The notes beneath the pieces are model-generated. The model searched no databases, was not told where the DNA came from, and was given only the letters and a program-made list of their open reading frames with translations. A program made the translations under genes and the position numbers. Below are positions 32,420-40,164 of a stretch of DNA of 64,000 nucleotides, in pieces. Within the stretch, counting starts at the first letter, position 1. Each line of letters starts with the position of its first letter. The stretch is from CAVRCT01 sp963719645 (GTDB lineage: Bacteria > Pseudomonadota > Gammaproteobacteria > DSM-16500). The stretch lies in contig CAVRCT010000007.1 in NCBI GenBank assembly GCA_963719645.1, forward strand, positions 496,001 through 560,000, in the 5' to 3' direction.

Positions 32420-33355
32420 ATGCAATCACAATCACCTGCTAAAAAAACGAGTGAGATAGCAAAAAGTTTAGGAATAGAGGGTGCTAGTCTAGCGCCACCT
32501 ACGGGTGCAGCGGGTGCTGGCGAGAATAAAAGTGAAACAAGCGATGTTACTGTTGTCAGCGAGTCTGACAGCCAGGCAAGAAGAGACAAGTATCTATCAG
32601 CTTTAAAAGCGCAGGGATATTTAGAAACAAATTCAGATGAAAAAAACGATAGTAACGTGGCTTATCAAAAACGTTTTATCAGTGAGGCATTACGACTACA
32701 TCAAGATGATAAGGATATTAATGAAAAGGTATTCCAAACGTTAATGAAAGAGTGGGTAGACAAGCAGTTATTAGATGTGTCTCAGGTAAAAATGCTGTTT
32801 GAGATAGCAACAAATAGAGGTTCTGCGATGACAGTTTGTGATTTTCTGCTAACCAAACTCTGGCTTGGCGATCCGTCTCACTCTTCTATCGCAACTCCAC
32901 CAGCTGATATGGCGGTTGAATTTTTGCATTACGCTTTATTTTTTGGTTCCCTTAAATCGACTCCATTTTTCAGTCTTCTAAGTCGATTTCAAGCGGCACA
33001 AAAAATTAAATTAAATAATCAGCCTATACTGCGATTGAATGAAGGGAGTTTTCGCAGTGATGACGTGGTGGAGGATAAGGAGTATTTTCATCGCAACATC
33101 GTGTTTTCTGTAGCGGGTGAAAATGGAATTGATCACGTTGTATTGCTAAGGTTCATGGATGGATTGCTACAGGTAGCAGAACCCGCACCAAGGCAGAAAT
33201 ACCGTAGACGGGATGTCAAATGTAAGGATCCTAGTAGTGATATCCGTTCGGCGATAGCGGCAGAACTGAAGCAGTGGCAACCTAAGTGGGATGAAAAGAA
33301 AAAAAGCAAGCTAGGCTCGCGAGGTCCAGGTAGAGTATTGCGAGGAATGTTTTAA
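32420..33355 (+). CDS. Unknown protein, effector-like, inserted between rpsA and lapA
   Basis: A 311-residue protein starting at ATG 32420 behind AGGATAGG. The first about 55 residues are disordered (Ser, Ala, Gly, Glu-rich). Residues 60-210 are helical; residues 215-260 look like a beta-rich segment (HRNIVFSVAGENGIDHVVLL, then RFMDGLLQVAE); the tail is strongly basic (KWDEKKKSKLGSRGPGRVLR). No signal peptide, membrane helix or known catalytic motif. It sits exactly where ihfB normally lies and is followed by a triple B-family repeat, so it looks acquired. A role as a secreted effector is inference. Confidence 0.65.
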   Translation: MQSQSPAKKTSEIAKSLGIEGASLAPPTGAAGAGENKSETSDVTVVSESDSQARRDKYLSALKAQGYLETNSDEKNDSNVAYQKRFISEALRLHQDDKDINEKVFQTLMKEWVDKQLLDVSQVKMLFEIATNRGSAMTVCDFLLTKLWLGDPSHSSIATPPADMAVEFLHYALFFGSLKSTPFFSLLSRFQAAQKIKLNNQPILRLNEGSFRSDDVVEDKEYFHRNIVFSVAGENGIDHVVLLRFMDGLLQVAEPAPRQKYRRRDVKCKDPSSDIRSAIAAELKQWQPKWDEKKKSKLGSRGPGRVLRGMF

Positions 33356-33731
33356 TCTGAGCCGCGACCGTGCTGAGCCGCGACCGTCAGGGAGCGATCT
33401 CCGTCGATTCAATCCTCTCATTTAATCAATTCGCGGCACGTGACACTCCCTGACGGTCGCGGCTCAGTTTGAAAGCAGCCCATTGCAAAGCCTTTCTTTT
33501 AATCTGAGCCGCGACCGTCAGGGAGCGATCTCCGTCGATTCAATCCTCTCATTTAATCAATTCGCGGCACGTGACACTCCCTGACGGTCGCGGCTCAGTT
33601 TGAAAGCAGCCCATTGCGCAAAGCCTTTCTTTTAATCTGAGCCGCGACCGTCAGGGAGCGATCCCCGTAGATTCAATCCTCTCATTTAATCAATTCGCGA
33701 CACGCGACATTCCCTGATAGTCGCCGCTCAG
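33356..33731. repeat. Three tandem B-family hairpins plus a partial copy
   Basis: Full hairpins at 33373-33467, 33504-33598 and 33637-33731 share arms CTGAGCCGCGACCGTCAGGG and an inner ATTCAATCCTCTCATTTAAT, spaced by a conserved linker with GAAAGCAGCCCATTGC. The period is about 131-133 bp. A 17-bp start of another copy precedes them at 33356. The first two copies are nearly identical; the third has drifted. No gene seen from here to lapA. Confidence 0.92.
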
Positions 33732-33882
33732 AGCGCAAAGAATTAAGTTTAATTTTTGACCAATACTAGCTATAATCATTCTCCCAGACTTTCATGCCTT
33801 CTCAGACCTGACTGGAAACTCAAGGAATTTAGGTTTATGATCAAGCCACAATTATTATTTGCTGTTTTAACAGGAGCTTAAT

Positions 33883-34173
33883 GTGCGTTTTATTACGTAT
33901 TTTCTATTAATTATTATGATATTGATCGGTATTGCATTCGCATCATTGAATCCCAGCGCAGTCACCCTGAATTATTTTATCGCTAAAAAAACCATGCCCT
34001 TGTCATTACTACTCGTCACCGTTTTTTCGATGGGATGTTTATTGGGCTTATTAGTCGGCTTAGGATTATTAGTCAAAGTCAAAATTAAAAATTATCAGTT
34101 AAAACACCGCTTAAAAATTGCTGACAAAGAAATTCAAAATTTACGCGTTATTCCATTACAGGATAGACACTGA
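33883..34173 (+). CDS. lapA: LapA, lipopolysaccharide assembly membrane protein
   Basis: A 96-residue inner-membrane protein (GTG start, AGGAG 8 bp upstream) with two transmembrane helices (residues 4-22 and 38-66) and a short cytoplasmic coiled coil at the end, the LapA/DUF1049 pattern. It works with LapB, which controls LpxC turnover and so LPS amount. The stop overlaps the lapB start. Confidence 0.9.
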   Translation: MRFITYFLLIIMILIGIAFASLNPSAVTLNYFIAKKTMPLSLLLVTVFSMGCLLGLLVGLGLLVKVKIKNYQLKHRLKIADKEIQNLRVIPLQDRH

Positions 34174-35336
34174 TGGGTCTCTGGGGCTTAGTATTTATTT
34201 TTTCAACCGTCTTTATCGCTTGGTACATCGGTTACCAATCGCGTGAAGACCGTTTTAAAAGACAGCAAATGAATTTGCCTCGGGATTATTTGGTGGGTTT
34301 AAATTATTTATTAAACGAAGAGCCCGACAAAGCCGTCGATATTTTTATAAAAATGCTAGAAGTCGATAGCGACACCGTTGAAACCCATTTAGCCGTCGGA
34401 AAATTATTTCGCCGCCGCGGTGAAGTCGATCGCGCCATCCGGATTCATCAAAATTTAATTGCACGTCCTCATCTAGATAAATCCTACCGCGAACAATCGC
34501 TCTATGAGCTGGGCCAAGATTATTATAGTGCAGGCGTTTTGGATCGCGCCGAGCGCATTTTTTTAGATGTGGTTGACGTCAAAGAATATGCGATACCCGC
34601 CATGCGAGTGCTCTTGGAAATTTATCAGCAAGAAAAAGCATGGGAAAATGCGATTCCCATCGCCATTAAGTATGAAGCCGCAACGAAAAAAAACATGCAG
34701 CCTATTATTGCGCATTATCATTGTGAATTGGCTGAAATTGCATTCGCAAAAGGACAGACGGAGCCCGCTAATCTTGCATTGAAGCAGGCACTTGATGCAG
34801 ATACTAACTGCGCAAGAGCCAGCTTGTTGTTGGCACGATTAGAAATGCATAAAGGCGACTATAAAACAGCATTGAAATATTTAAAGCGTGTCAAAAATCA
34901 AAATCCAGATTATATGGCAGAAGCGATCGATGCCTTAGCGATCTGTTATGAAAATATGGATGCTGAAGATGATTTGGTGAAATATTTAATGCAAATTTTA
35001 GATGAGCATCCCCATGTGCCGGTGGCATTGATTTTAGCGGAGCGCATCCGCAAGCATAAAGGAGATAAATTTGCAGCAGGTTATGTGGCAGATTATGTGC
35101 GTCGTTATCCTTCGTTGAGCGGTTTAAATTTATTTTTAAATTTACACATGTCGAGCACCGAAGGCAGAGTGCGAGAAGACTTAACCATTTTGCAAAATTT
35201 AATGAAAAAATTATTATCGGACAAACCGGACTATCAATGCGTTTCATGCGGTTTCTCAGGAAAAACGTTGCATTGGCAATGTCCCGGCTGCAAACAATGG
35301 AGTTCAGTCAAGCCGATACATTGTTTGGATAATTAG
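34173..35336 (+). CDS. lapB: LapB (YciM), LPS assembly and LpxC-turnover regulator
   Basis: A 387-residue protein: an N-terminal transmembrane anchor (residues 3-19), then about nine TPR helices pairs (ETHLAVGKLFRRRGEVDRAI and following), and a C-terminal rubredoxin-type metal knot with Cys 356, 359, 370 and 373. In E. coli LapB presents LpxC to FtsH; metal knot and TPRs are both needed. Length matches E. coli (389). Coupled to lapA by overlap and followed 5 bp later by dusA. Confidence 0.95.
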   Translation: MGLWGLVFIFSTVFIAWYIGYQSREDRFKRQQMNLPRDYLVGLNYLLNEEPDKAVDIFIKMLEVDSDTVETHLAVGKLFRRRGEVDRAIRIHQNLIARPHLDKSYREQSLYELGQDYYSAGVLDRAERIFLDVVDVKEYAIPAMRVLLEIYQQEKAWENAIPIAIKYEAATKKNMQPIIAHYHCELAEIAFAKGQTEPANLALKQALDADTNCARASLLLARLEMHKGDYKTALKYLKRVKNQNPDYMAEAIDALAICYENMDAEDDLVKYLMQILDEHPHVPVALILAERIRKHKGDKFAAGYVADYVRRYPSLSGLNLFLNLHMSSTEGRVREDLTILQNLMKKLLSDKPDYQCVSCGFSGKTLHWQCPGCKQWSSVKPIHCLDN

Positions 35337-35341
35337 TTTCT

Positions 35342-36316
35342 ATGATCAATCGTAAAATTTCAATTGCTCCCATGATGGATTGTACCGATCGCCACGATCG
35401 GTATTTTTTACGTTTAATTTCGCCGCATGCATTATTGTATACAGAAATGTTAACGGTTGGCGCATTGCTGCATGGCGATTATCAGCGTTTTCTTCGCTTT
35501 GATCCATTAGAGCATCCTGTTGCATTGCAGTTGGGCGGCAGTGAACCGGAAAAATTGGCTCGTTGTGCCAAAATGGGTGAAGAATTTGGTTATGATGAAA
35601 TTAATTTGAACGTTGGCTGTCCCAGTGACCGAGTCAAATCAGGTCGATTCGGTGCCTGTTTGATGCGCGAGCCTGCGTTAGTTGCGGAATGTGTTGCTGC
35701 CATGCAAGCAGTTGTCAAATTACCTGTGACTGTCAAATGTCGCATAGGCATTGATGATGATGATTCGTATGAAAAATTAGTGCATTTTGTTACATTAATT
35801 GCTGAGGCGGGTTGCCAAGTTTTTATTATTCATGCGCGTAAAGCTTGGCTAAATGGTTTAAGTCCAAAAGAAAATCGTGATATTCCACCGTTGCGTTACG
35901 AAGTGGTCCATCAAATCAAAAGCGATTTTCCGCATTTACAAATTGTTATCAATGGTGGTATTAAAACAATTTCTGCAATTGAAGAGCAATTGACTCACGT
36001 GGATGGTGTCATGATCGGACGTGAAGCGTATTCAAATCCTTATTTTTTGGCAGACATTGAGAAAAATTTTTTTGGTAACGAAGAAATGTTGTTAGCCAGA
36101 GAAGCGGTGATCGAGAAATTGATTCCTTATGTTGAACAAGAATTAAAACAAAATACTAAATTAACCAGCGTCACCCGGCATTTGTTTGGGTTATTTTTAG
36201 GAAAACCTGGTGCTCGAAAATGGCGGCGCTTTTTAAGCGAGAATGCCTATAAAGCAGAAAATGGCACACAATTGTTATTAGATGCGTTGCGTATTGTTCA
36301 TCTGAATGAAACTTAG
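35342..36316 (+). CDS. dusA: tRNA-dihydrouridine(20/20a) synthase
   Basis: A 324-residue FMN enzyme that reduces uridines 20 and 20a in tRNA. It has the Dus start SIAPMMDCTDRHDRYFLRLI, the catalytic cysteine in LNVGCPSDRVKSGRFGACLM, and the DusA-type HARKAWLNGLSPKENRDIPPL loop that sets it apart from DusB and DusC. Usual length. It is unlinked in function to the LPS genes just upstream, but spacing suggests co-transcription. Confidence 0.94.
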   Translation: MINRKISIAPMMDCTDRHDRYFLRLISPHALLYTEMLTVGALLHGDYQRFLRFDPLEHPVALQLGGSEPEKLARCAKMGEEFGYDEINLNVGCPSDRVKSGRFGACLMREPALVAECVAAMQAVVKLPVTVKCRIGIDDDDSYEKLVHFVTLIAEAGCQVFIIHARKAWLNGLSPKENRDIPPLRYEVVHQIKSDFPHLQIVINGGIKTISAIEEQLTHVDGVMIGREAYSNPYFLADIEKNFFGNEEMLLAREAVIEKLIPYVEQELKQNTKLTSVTRHLFGLFLGKPGARKWRRFLSENAYKAENGTQLLLDALRIVHLNET

Positions 36317-36354
36317 CGCTTATTTACTTTAAGAGATATATTGAGAGGTTTTTT

Positions 36355-36612
36355 ATGAATCATTTACTTTATGTATTAGCTGATCCCATTGGCATGATCG
36401 GTGTTATTTTAATTTTAATTGCCTATTTGTTGCTAAGTACAGGCCGTTGGATGTCAAATACCATGATTTATCAATTGTTAAACTTCATTGGTGCTTGGTT
36501 GATTTTATATTCGCTATTTTTCCATTGGAATTTATCGTCATTTGTGATCGAAATTGCTTGGGTTCTTATCAGCATGATCGGAATTTATCGCGCAATGATT
36601 GCGAAAAAATAA
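36355..36612 (+). CDS. Small CBU_0592-type membrane protein
   Basis: An 85-residue hydrophobic protein (ATG 36355 after GAGAGG) with three predicted transmembrane helices (residues 9-28, 38-55, 60-80). It resembles the small membrane proteins named after Coxiella CBU_0592, which have a helix pair GMIGVILILIAYLLLSTGRW and a WLILYSLFFHWNL segment. Function is unknown. A repeat block follows its stop. Confidence 0.78.
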   Translation: MNHLLYVLADPIGMIGVILILIAYLLLSTGRWMSNTMIYQLLNFIGAWLILYSLFFHWNLSSFVIEIAWVLISMIGIYRAMIAKK

Positions 36613-36616
36613 AAAA

Positions 36617-36863
36617 AGCTGTCATCCTGAGTATTTAAGAAAAGGCTATCATCCTGGTGCTTAAGAGCAGGCTGTCATCCTGAGCGCTTAAGAAAGGGCT
36701 GTCATCCTGAGCGCTTAAGAAAGGGCTGTCATCCTGAGCGCTTTTCGCTCCGAAGGATCTCCCTATAAAGTAGAGAGATACTTAAGAATATTTTTAACTA
36801 AAGATCAAAAATTTGCGGGAGATCCTTCGGAGCGAAAAGCGCTCAGGATGACAGCCCTTTCAT
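36617..36863. repeat. A-family repeat block
   Basis: Three to four half units (GCTGTCATCCTGAGCGCTTA) lead to a full hairpin at 36725-36855 with loop TATAAAGTAGAGAGAT. Same layout as 9357-9720. It ends 4 bp before the stop codon of the serine-rich gene. Confidence 0.9.
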
Positions 36864-36866
36864 TAT

Positions 36867-38480
36867 TTAGAATTTACCAAAATCCAACATGGAATCGAAC
36901 CGACATGAATCGGAAGGAGTGCTCGGCAAACTAGTTGGTTGCTGTTGAGTAAATTGACGGGGTGAACTGGGTGAATAAGAAGAATAGGTCTTAGATGCAT
37001 TTTGCGTATGTTGTAATTGCTGCTGCAAATGATTAATTGTTATCTTCTGGTCTGCTACCTGTTGGGTTAAACGTTGATTTTGTGCAAGCAACGTTAAAAT
37101 GCATTTTTGACTCCGCTCCACAACTTGTGTATTCGATTTAAAGTCCTTTGCCATTGCCGAAACTTTTTGAGCGATGTCGTGCAAATCATCCTCTATTGAA
37201 GGAGCATCATCCATTTCGCTATCTGACTCTGGTTCTGTTGCATGACTTGATGAAGCGTTCAACGAAGTCTGGTTAGACAGATGAGATGACAAGGAAAAAG
37301 TTGAAGGGCTAGCTGGCGTCGATGAAGCTTCAGTCTTTTTATCAGAACTAGCCAAGCCAAACAGTTGTTCCCGTCGAGATTTCTTGGATGGAGAGCCTTC
37401 CTGTATTGAAGTCAAAACAGGACTTTGTTCCATGGTAGCTTGAAAATTTAATTTTCGTTTACGAGCTCTTAATGTCTCAGGTCTTTCAATCTCAGGATTT
37501 GGCCGATCTATTTGGTCTGCAATAAAAAACGCAAGCATGCTTATCGTTATTGCAGGGTTCGGATGTTCTTTTTTACTTTTTGCAAAAGCATGAGTCGCTT
37601 CAATGGCTAACGCTAATTGAGAAGGTATATTTTTTTGTGGATAGCAATTTTCTATATATTTGGCGATTGAAATCGGAGGATTTGCTTTTTGCATCACCTC
37701 TGTATTCATTTTTTGTGGTTGCATTATCCAATTTATTTTCGAAATCCAAGAAGATGTTAGCTTGGATGTGAGATATATTATTAGGTTAAGTCTGACTTTT
37801 TCACTATTCCATAGCAACTCGTGACGCTTTTCTGTCTTGTCTGATTCCGACGTTTTTTCATCATTGCTTTCAGCAAACAATTTTTCTAACTCATCTGGTA
37901 AATCTGTCGCTGCTTTTAAATGACTCATCATTGTAGTTTGCAAGCTTTCATCAAATTGAGTTCTTACGACGTCGTAACGCCTTGATAGTGGCTGATTGGA
38001 AATTTTGTTAATGGCAAAAGTCGATGCGATTTTTTGAATTAATTCTTTCGTTGGTTTTTCTTCCGCTATCTTTTCTTGTTTAGCAGGAGACAGTGTGTTC
38101 ACAGAAGCGATGGGAGCCAATGTTCGAGCTTGCGGACAAGCTGGCTCTGAGCGCTCAAATTGTTGTGTGGCAAATAGCATCGACACATGGCGATGTGTTG
38201 AACCAGGCTGCGATGCAAGCAGTTGTGTAGGTTGCTGCAACGAGGCAGCCGAAGAAGATGAGGATGAAGAGAATTGATTAGGTTGTGATAATGCTTGCTG
38301 GTTTTGCTGTTGCATGGTTAACAAAAAGGGTAAATTTATACCCGTTGCCTGCATGATTACCGATTGAATGTATCCTGATTCCATTCCTGCAAATGCGTCG
38401 CTTAAATCCATCGGTGCCTGTAATGCGGATTGTCCCGAGTTTGATGAGCTTGACTGGCTTTCGTCACTCCGTGTATTCAT
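36867..38480 (-). CDS. Second serine/glutamine-rich coiled-coil protein, possible effector
   Basis: A 537-residue protein. ATG 38480 is chosen because GGAGGAG lies just upstream; an 18-codon longer reading has no Shine-Dalgarno. The N-terminal third is Ser/Gln-rich (ESQSSSSNSGQSAL; a FSSSSSSSAASLQQP tract). The middle (about 150-330) is helical, possibly globular. A Ser/Thr-rich linker leads to a coiled coil at about 440-505 (LLAQNQRLTQQVADQKITIN, HLQQQLQH) and a Pro/Ser tail ending FDSMLDFGKF. No signal peptide, membrane helix or known domain. RKRKLNF and KKSRREQ could be nuclear-localisation-like. It is bounded on both sides by A-family repeats, which fits an inserted accessory gene. Confidence 0.7.
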   Translation of the reverse strand: MNTRSDESQSSSSNSGQSALQAPMDLSDAFAGMESGYIQSVIMQATGINLPFLLTMQQQNQQALSQPNQFSSSSSSSAASLQQPTQLLASQPGSTHRHVSMLFATQQFERSEPACPQARTLAPIASVNTLSPAKQEKIAEEKPTKELIQKIASTFAINKISNQPLSRRYDVVRTQFDESLQTTMMSHLKAATDLPDELEKLFAESNDEKTSESDKTEKRHELLWNSEKVRLNLIIYLTSKLTSSWISKINWIMQPQKMNTEVMQKANPPISIAKYIENCYPQKNIPSQLALAIEATHAFAKSKKEHPNPAITISMLAFFIADQIDRPNPEIERPETLRARKRKLNFQATMEQSPVLTSIQEGSPSKKSRREQLFGLASSDKKTEASSTPASPSTFSLSSHLSNQTSLNASSSHATEPESDSEMDDAPSIEDDLHDIAQKVSAMAKDFKSNTQVVERSQKCILTLLAQNQRLTQQVADQKITINHLQQQLQHTQNASKTYSSYSPSSPRQFTQQQPTSLPSTPSDSCRFDSMLDFGKF

Positions 38481-38539
38481 AAGAATCTCCTCCGTTTTAG
38501 TTATGATGAAAATATAAGATAATACTTCGGTCAAAAGAA

Positions 38540-39040
38540 AGGGTTGTCATCCTGAATGTTAAGAAAAGGCTGTCATTCTGAGCGCTTAAGAGCAAGCTGT
38601 CATCCTGAGCGCTTTTCGCTCCGAAGGATCTCCCGCAAAAGAAAGGGCTGTCATCCTGAGTGCTTTTCGCTCCGAAGGATCTCCCGCAAAAGAAAGGGCT
38701 GTCATCCTGAGTGCTTTTCGCTCCGAAGGATCTCCCGCAAAAGAAAGGGCTGTCATCCTGAGTGCTTTTCGCTCCGGATCTCCTGCAAAAGAAAGGGCTG
38801 TCATCCTGAGTGCTTTTCGCTCCGAAGGATCTCCCGCAAAAGAAAGGGCTGTCATCCTGAGCGCTTTTCGCTCCGAAGGATCTCCCGCAAATTTCTGATG
38901 TTTAGTTAAAAATATTCTTAAGCATCTCTCTACTTTATAGGGAGATCCTTCGGAGCGAAAAGCACTCAGGATGACAGCTCTCTCTTAAGCACTCAGGATG
39001 ACAGCCCTTTTTTTAGCACTCAGGATGACAGCTCTCTCTA
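38540..39040. repeat. A-family array: six to seven 51-bp tandem units and inverse end
   Basis: From about 38590 to 38890 a 51-bp unit (AAGAAAGGGCTGTCATCCTG, then AGTGCTTTTCGCTCCGAAGG and ATCTCCCGCAA) is repeated head to tail; one unit (near 38770) has a 4-bp deletion. Inverse half units at 38935-39035 let the block fold on itself. Because the unit length is a multiple of three, long frames cross it on both strands, but they are repeat artefacts. No variable spacers, so not a CRISPR array. Confidence 0.93.
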
Positions 39041-39049
39041 AAAAAATAA

Positions 39050-40135
39050 CTATTCATCCCAGCTCAACGTACCACCCGTTTGATATTCAATTACACGTGT
39101 CTCAAAAAAGTTTTTCTCTTTCTTAAGGTCCATCATTTCACTCATCCACGGGAATGGATTGGTCGCGCCTGGGAATTGTTGCGTCAAACCAATTTGCGCA
39201 CAACGACGGTTAGCAATGTAATGCAAATAGTCTCTAAACATATCGGCATTCATTCCCAAAATACCTCGCGGCATGGTGTCAACCGCATAATTGTATTCTA
39301 AGTCAACGCCTTGATGGATCATGTCTAAGATTTCTTGCTTGAAGCTTTCTGTCCACAAATGCGGATTTTCAATTTTGATTTGATTAATCACATCAATACC
39401 AAAATTTAAATGCATCGATTCATCACGTAAAATATATTGGAATTGTTCCGCTGTGCCCGTCATTTTATTCCGACGACCCATAGACAATATTTGCGTAAAA
39501 CCCACATAAAAGAAAATGCCTTCAAATACTACGTAAAATGCAATCAAGTCACGCAATAAACGTTGGTCATTTTCCGGTGTGCCTGTGTAAAAATAGGGAT
39601 CACCTAAACTTTGTGTATAAGGTAATGACCAAGCCGCTTTGGTGGCAACAGCAGGTACTTCACGATACATGTTAAAGACTTCCGCTTGGTCCATGCCTAA
39701 GCTTTCAATCACGTGTTGATACGCATGGGTATGCAATGCTTCTTCAAACGCTTGACGCAATAAATACTGTCGGCATTCTGGATTGGTAATGTGACGATAA
39801 AGCGCTAAGACTAAATTGTTCGCGACCAATGAATCTGCCGTTGAGAAAAAGCCCAGATTACGCTTAATCAACAAGCGTTCATCTTCCGTCAAACCATTCG
39901 GATCTTTCCACAAGGCAATGTCGGCTGACATGTTGATTTCATTTGGCATCCAGTGATTGGCGCACGCATCTAAATATTTTTGCCAAGCCCACTTATATTT
40001 AAATGGAACCAATTGATTTAAGTCAGCACGGCAGTTGATGATACGTTTATCATCCACTTGAATTCGTGCTGCACCCATTTCTAATGCTTCAAGACCGGTT
40101 GCACCGCTTGAAACGTGTCCTGCTGTTGCTGCCAT
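39050..40135 (-). CDS. nrdB: Ribonucleotide reductase class I small subunit
   Basis: A 361-residue radical-bearing subunit. ATG 40135 is chosen (GGAGAA upstream); a longer reading overlaps nrdA. Metal ligands are visible in FFSTADSL (Asp), EEALHTH (Glu, His), FEGIFF (Glu) and RDESMHLNFG (Glu, His). Overall it resembles the Chlamydia-type R2 (GFFSTADSL, TNPECRQYLLRQAFEEALHTHA), but the radical-site position has Tyr (HTHAYQH) where Chlamydia has Phe, so it should form a tyrosyl radical. It follows nrdA by 29 bp. Confidence 0.93.
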   Translation of the reverse strand: MAATAGHVSSGATGLEALEMGAARIQVDDKRIINCRADLNQLVPFKYKWAWQKYLDACANHWMPNEINMSADIALWKDPNGLTEDERLLIKRNLGFFSTADSLVANNLVLALYRHITNPECRQYLLRQAFEEALHTHAYQHVIESLGMDQAEVFNMYREVPAVATKAAWSLPYTQSLGDPYFYTGTPENDQRLLRDLIAFYVVFEGIFFYVGFTQILSMGRRNKMTGTAEQFQYILRDESMHLNFGIDVINQIKIENPHLWTESFKQEILDMIHQGVDLEYNYAVDTMPRGILGMNADMFRDYLHYIANRRCAQIGLTQQFPGATNPFPWMSEMMDLKKEKNFFETRVIEYQTGGTLSWDE

Positions 40136-40164
40136 AAAAAAATTCTCCAAATACTTTAAGTTGC

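Noticed and set aside
38590..38890. Possible CRISPR array
   Set aside because: Units are contiguous with no variable spacers, and there are no cas genes in the window.
38556..38909. A 117-residue frame of repeated RRISRKRKGCHPECFSL units
   Set aside because: It lies wholly in the 51-bp A-family array; the unit is a multiple of three, so frames stay open on both strands. No ribosome-binding site.
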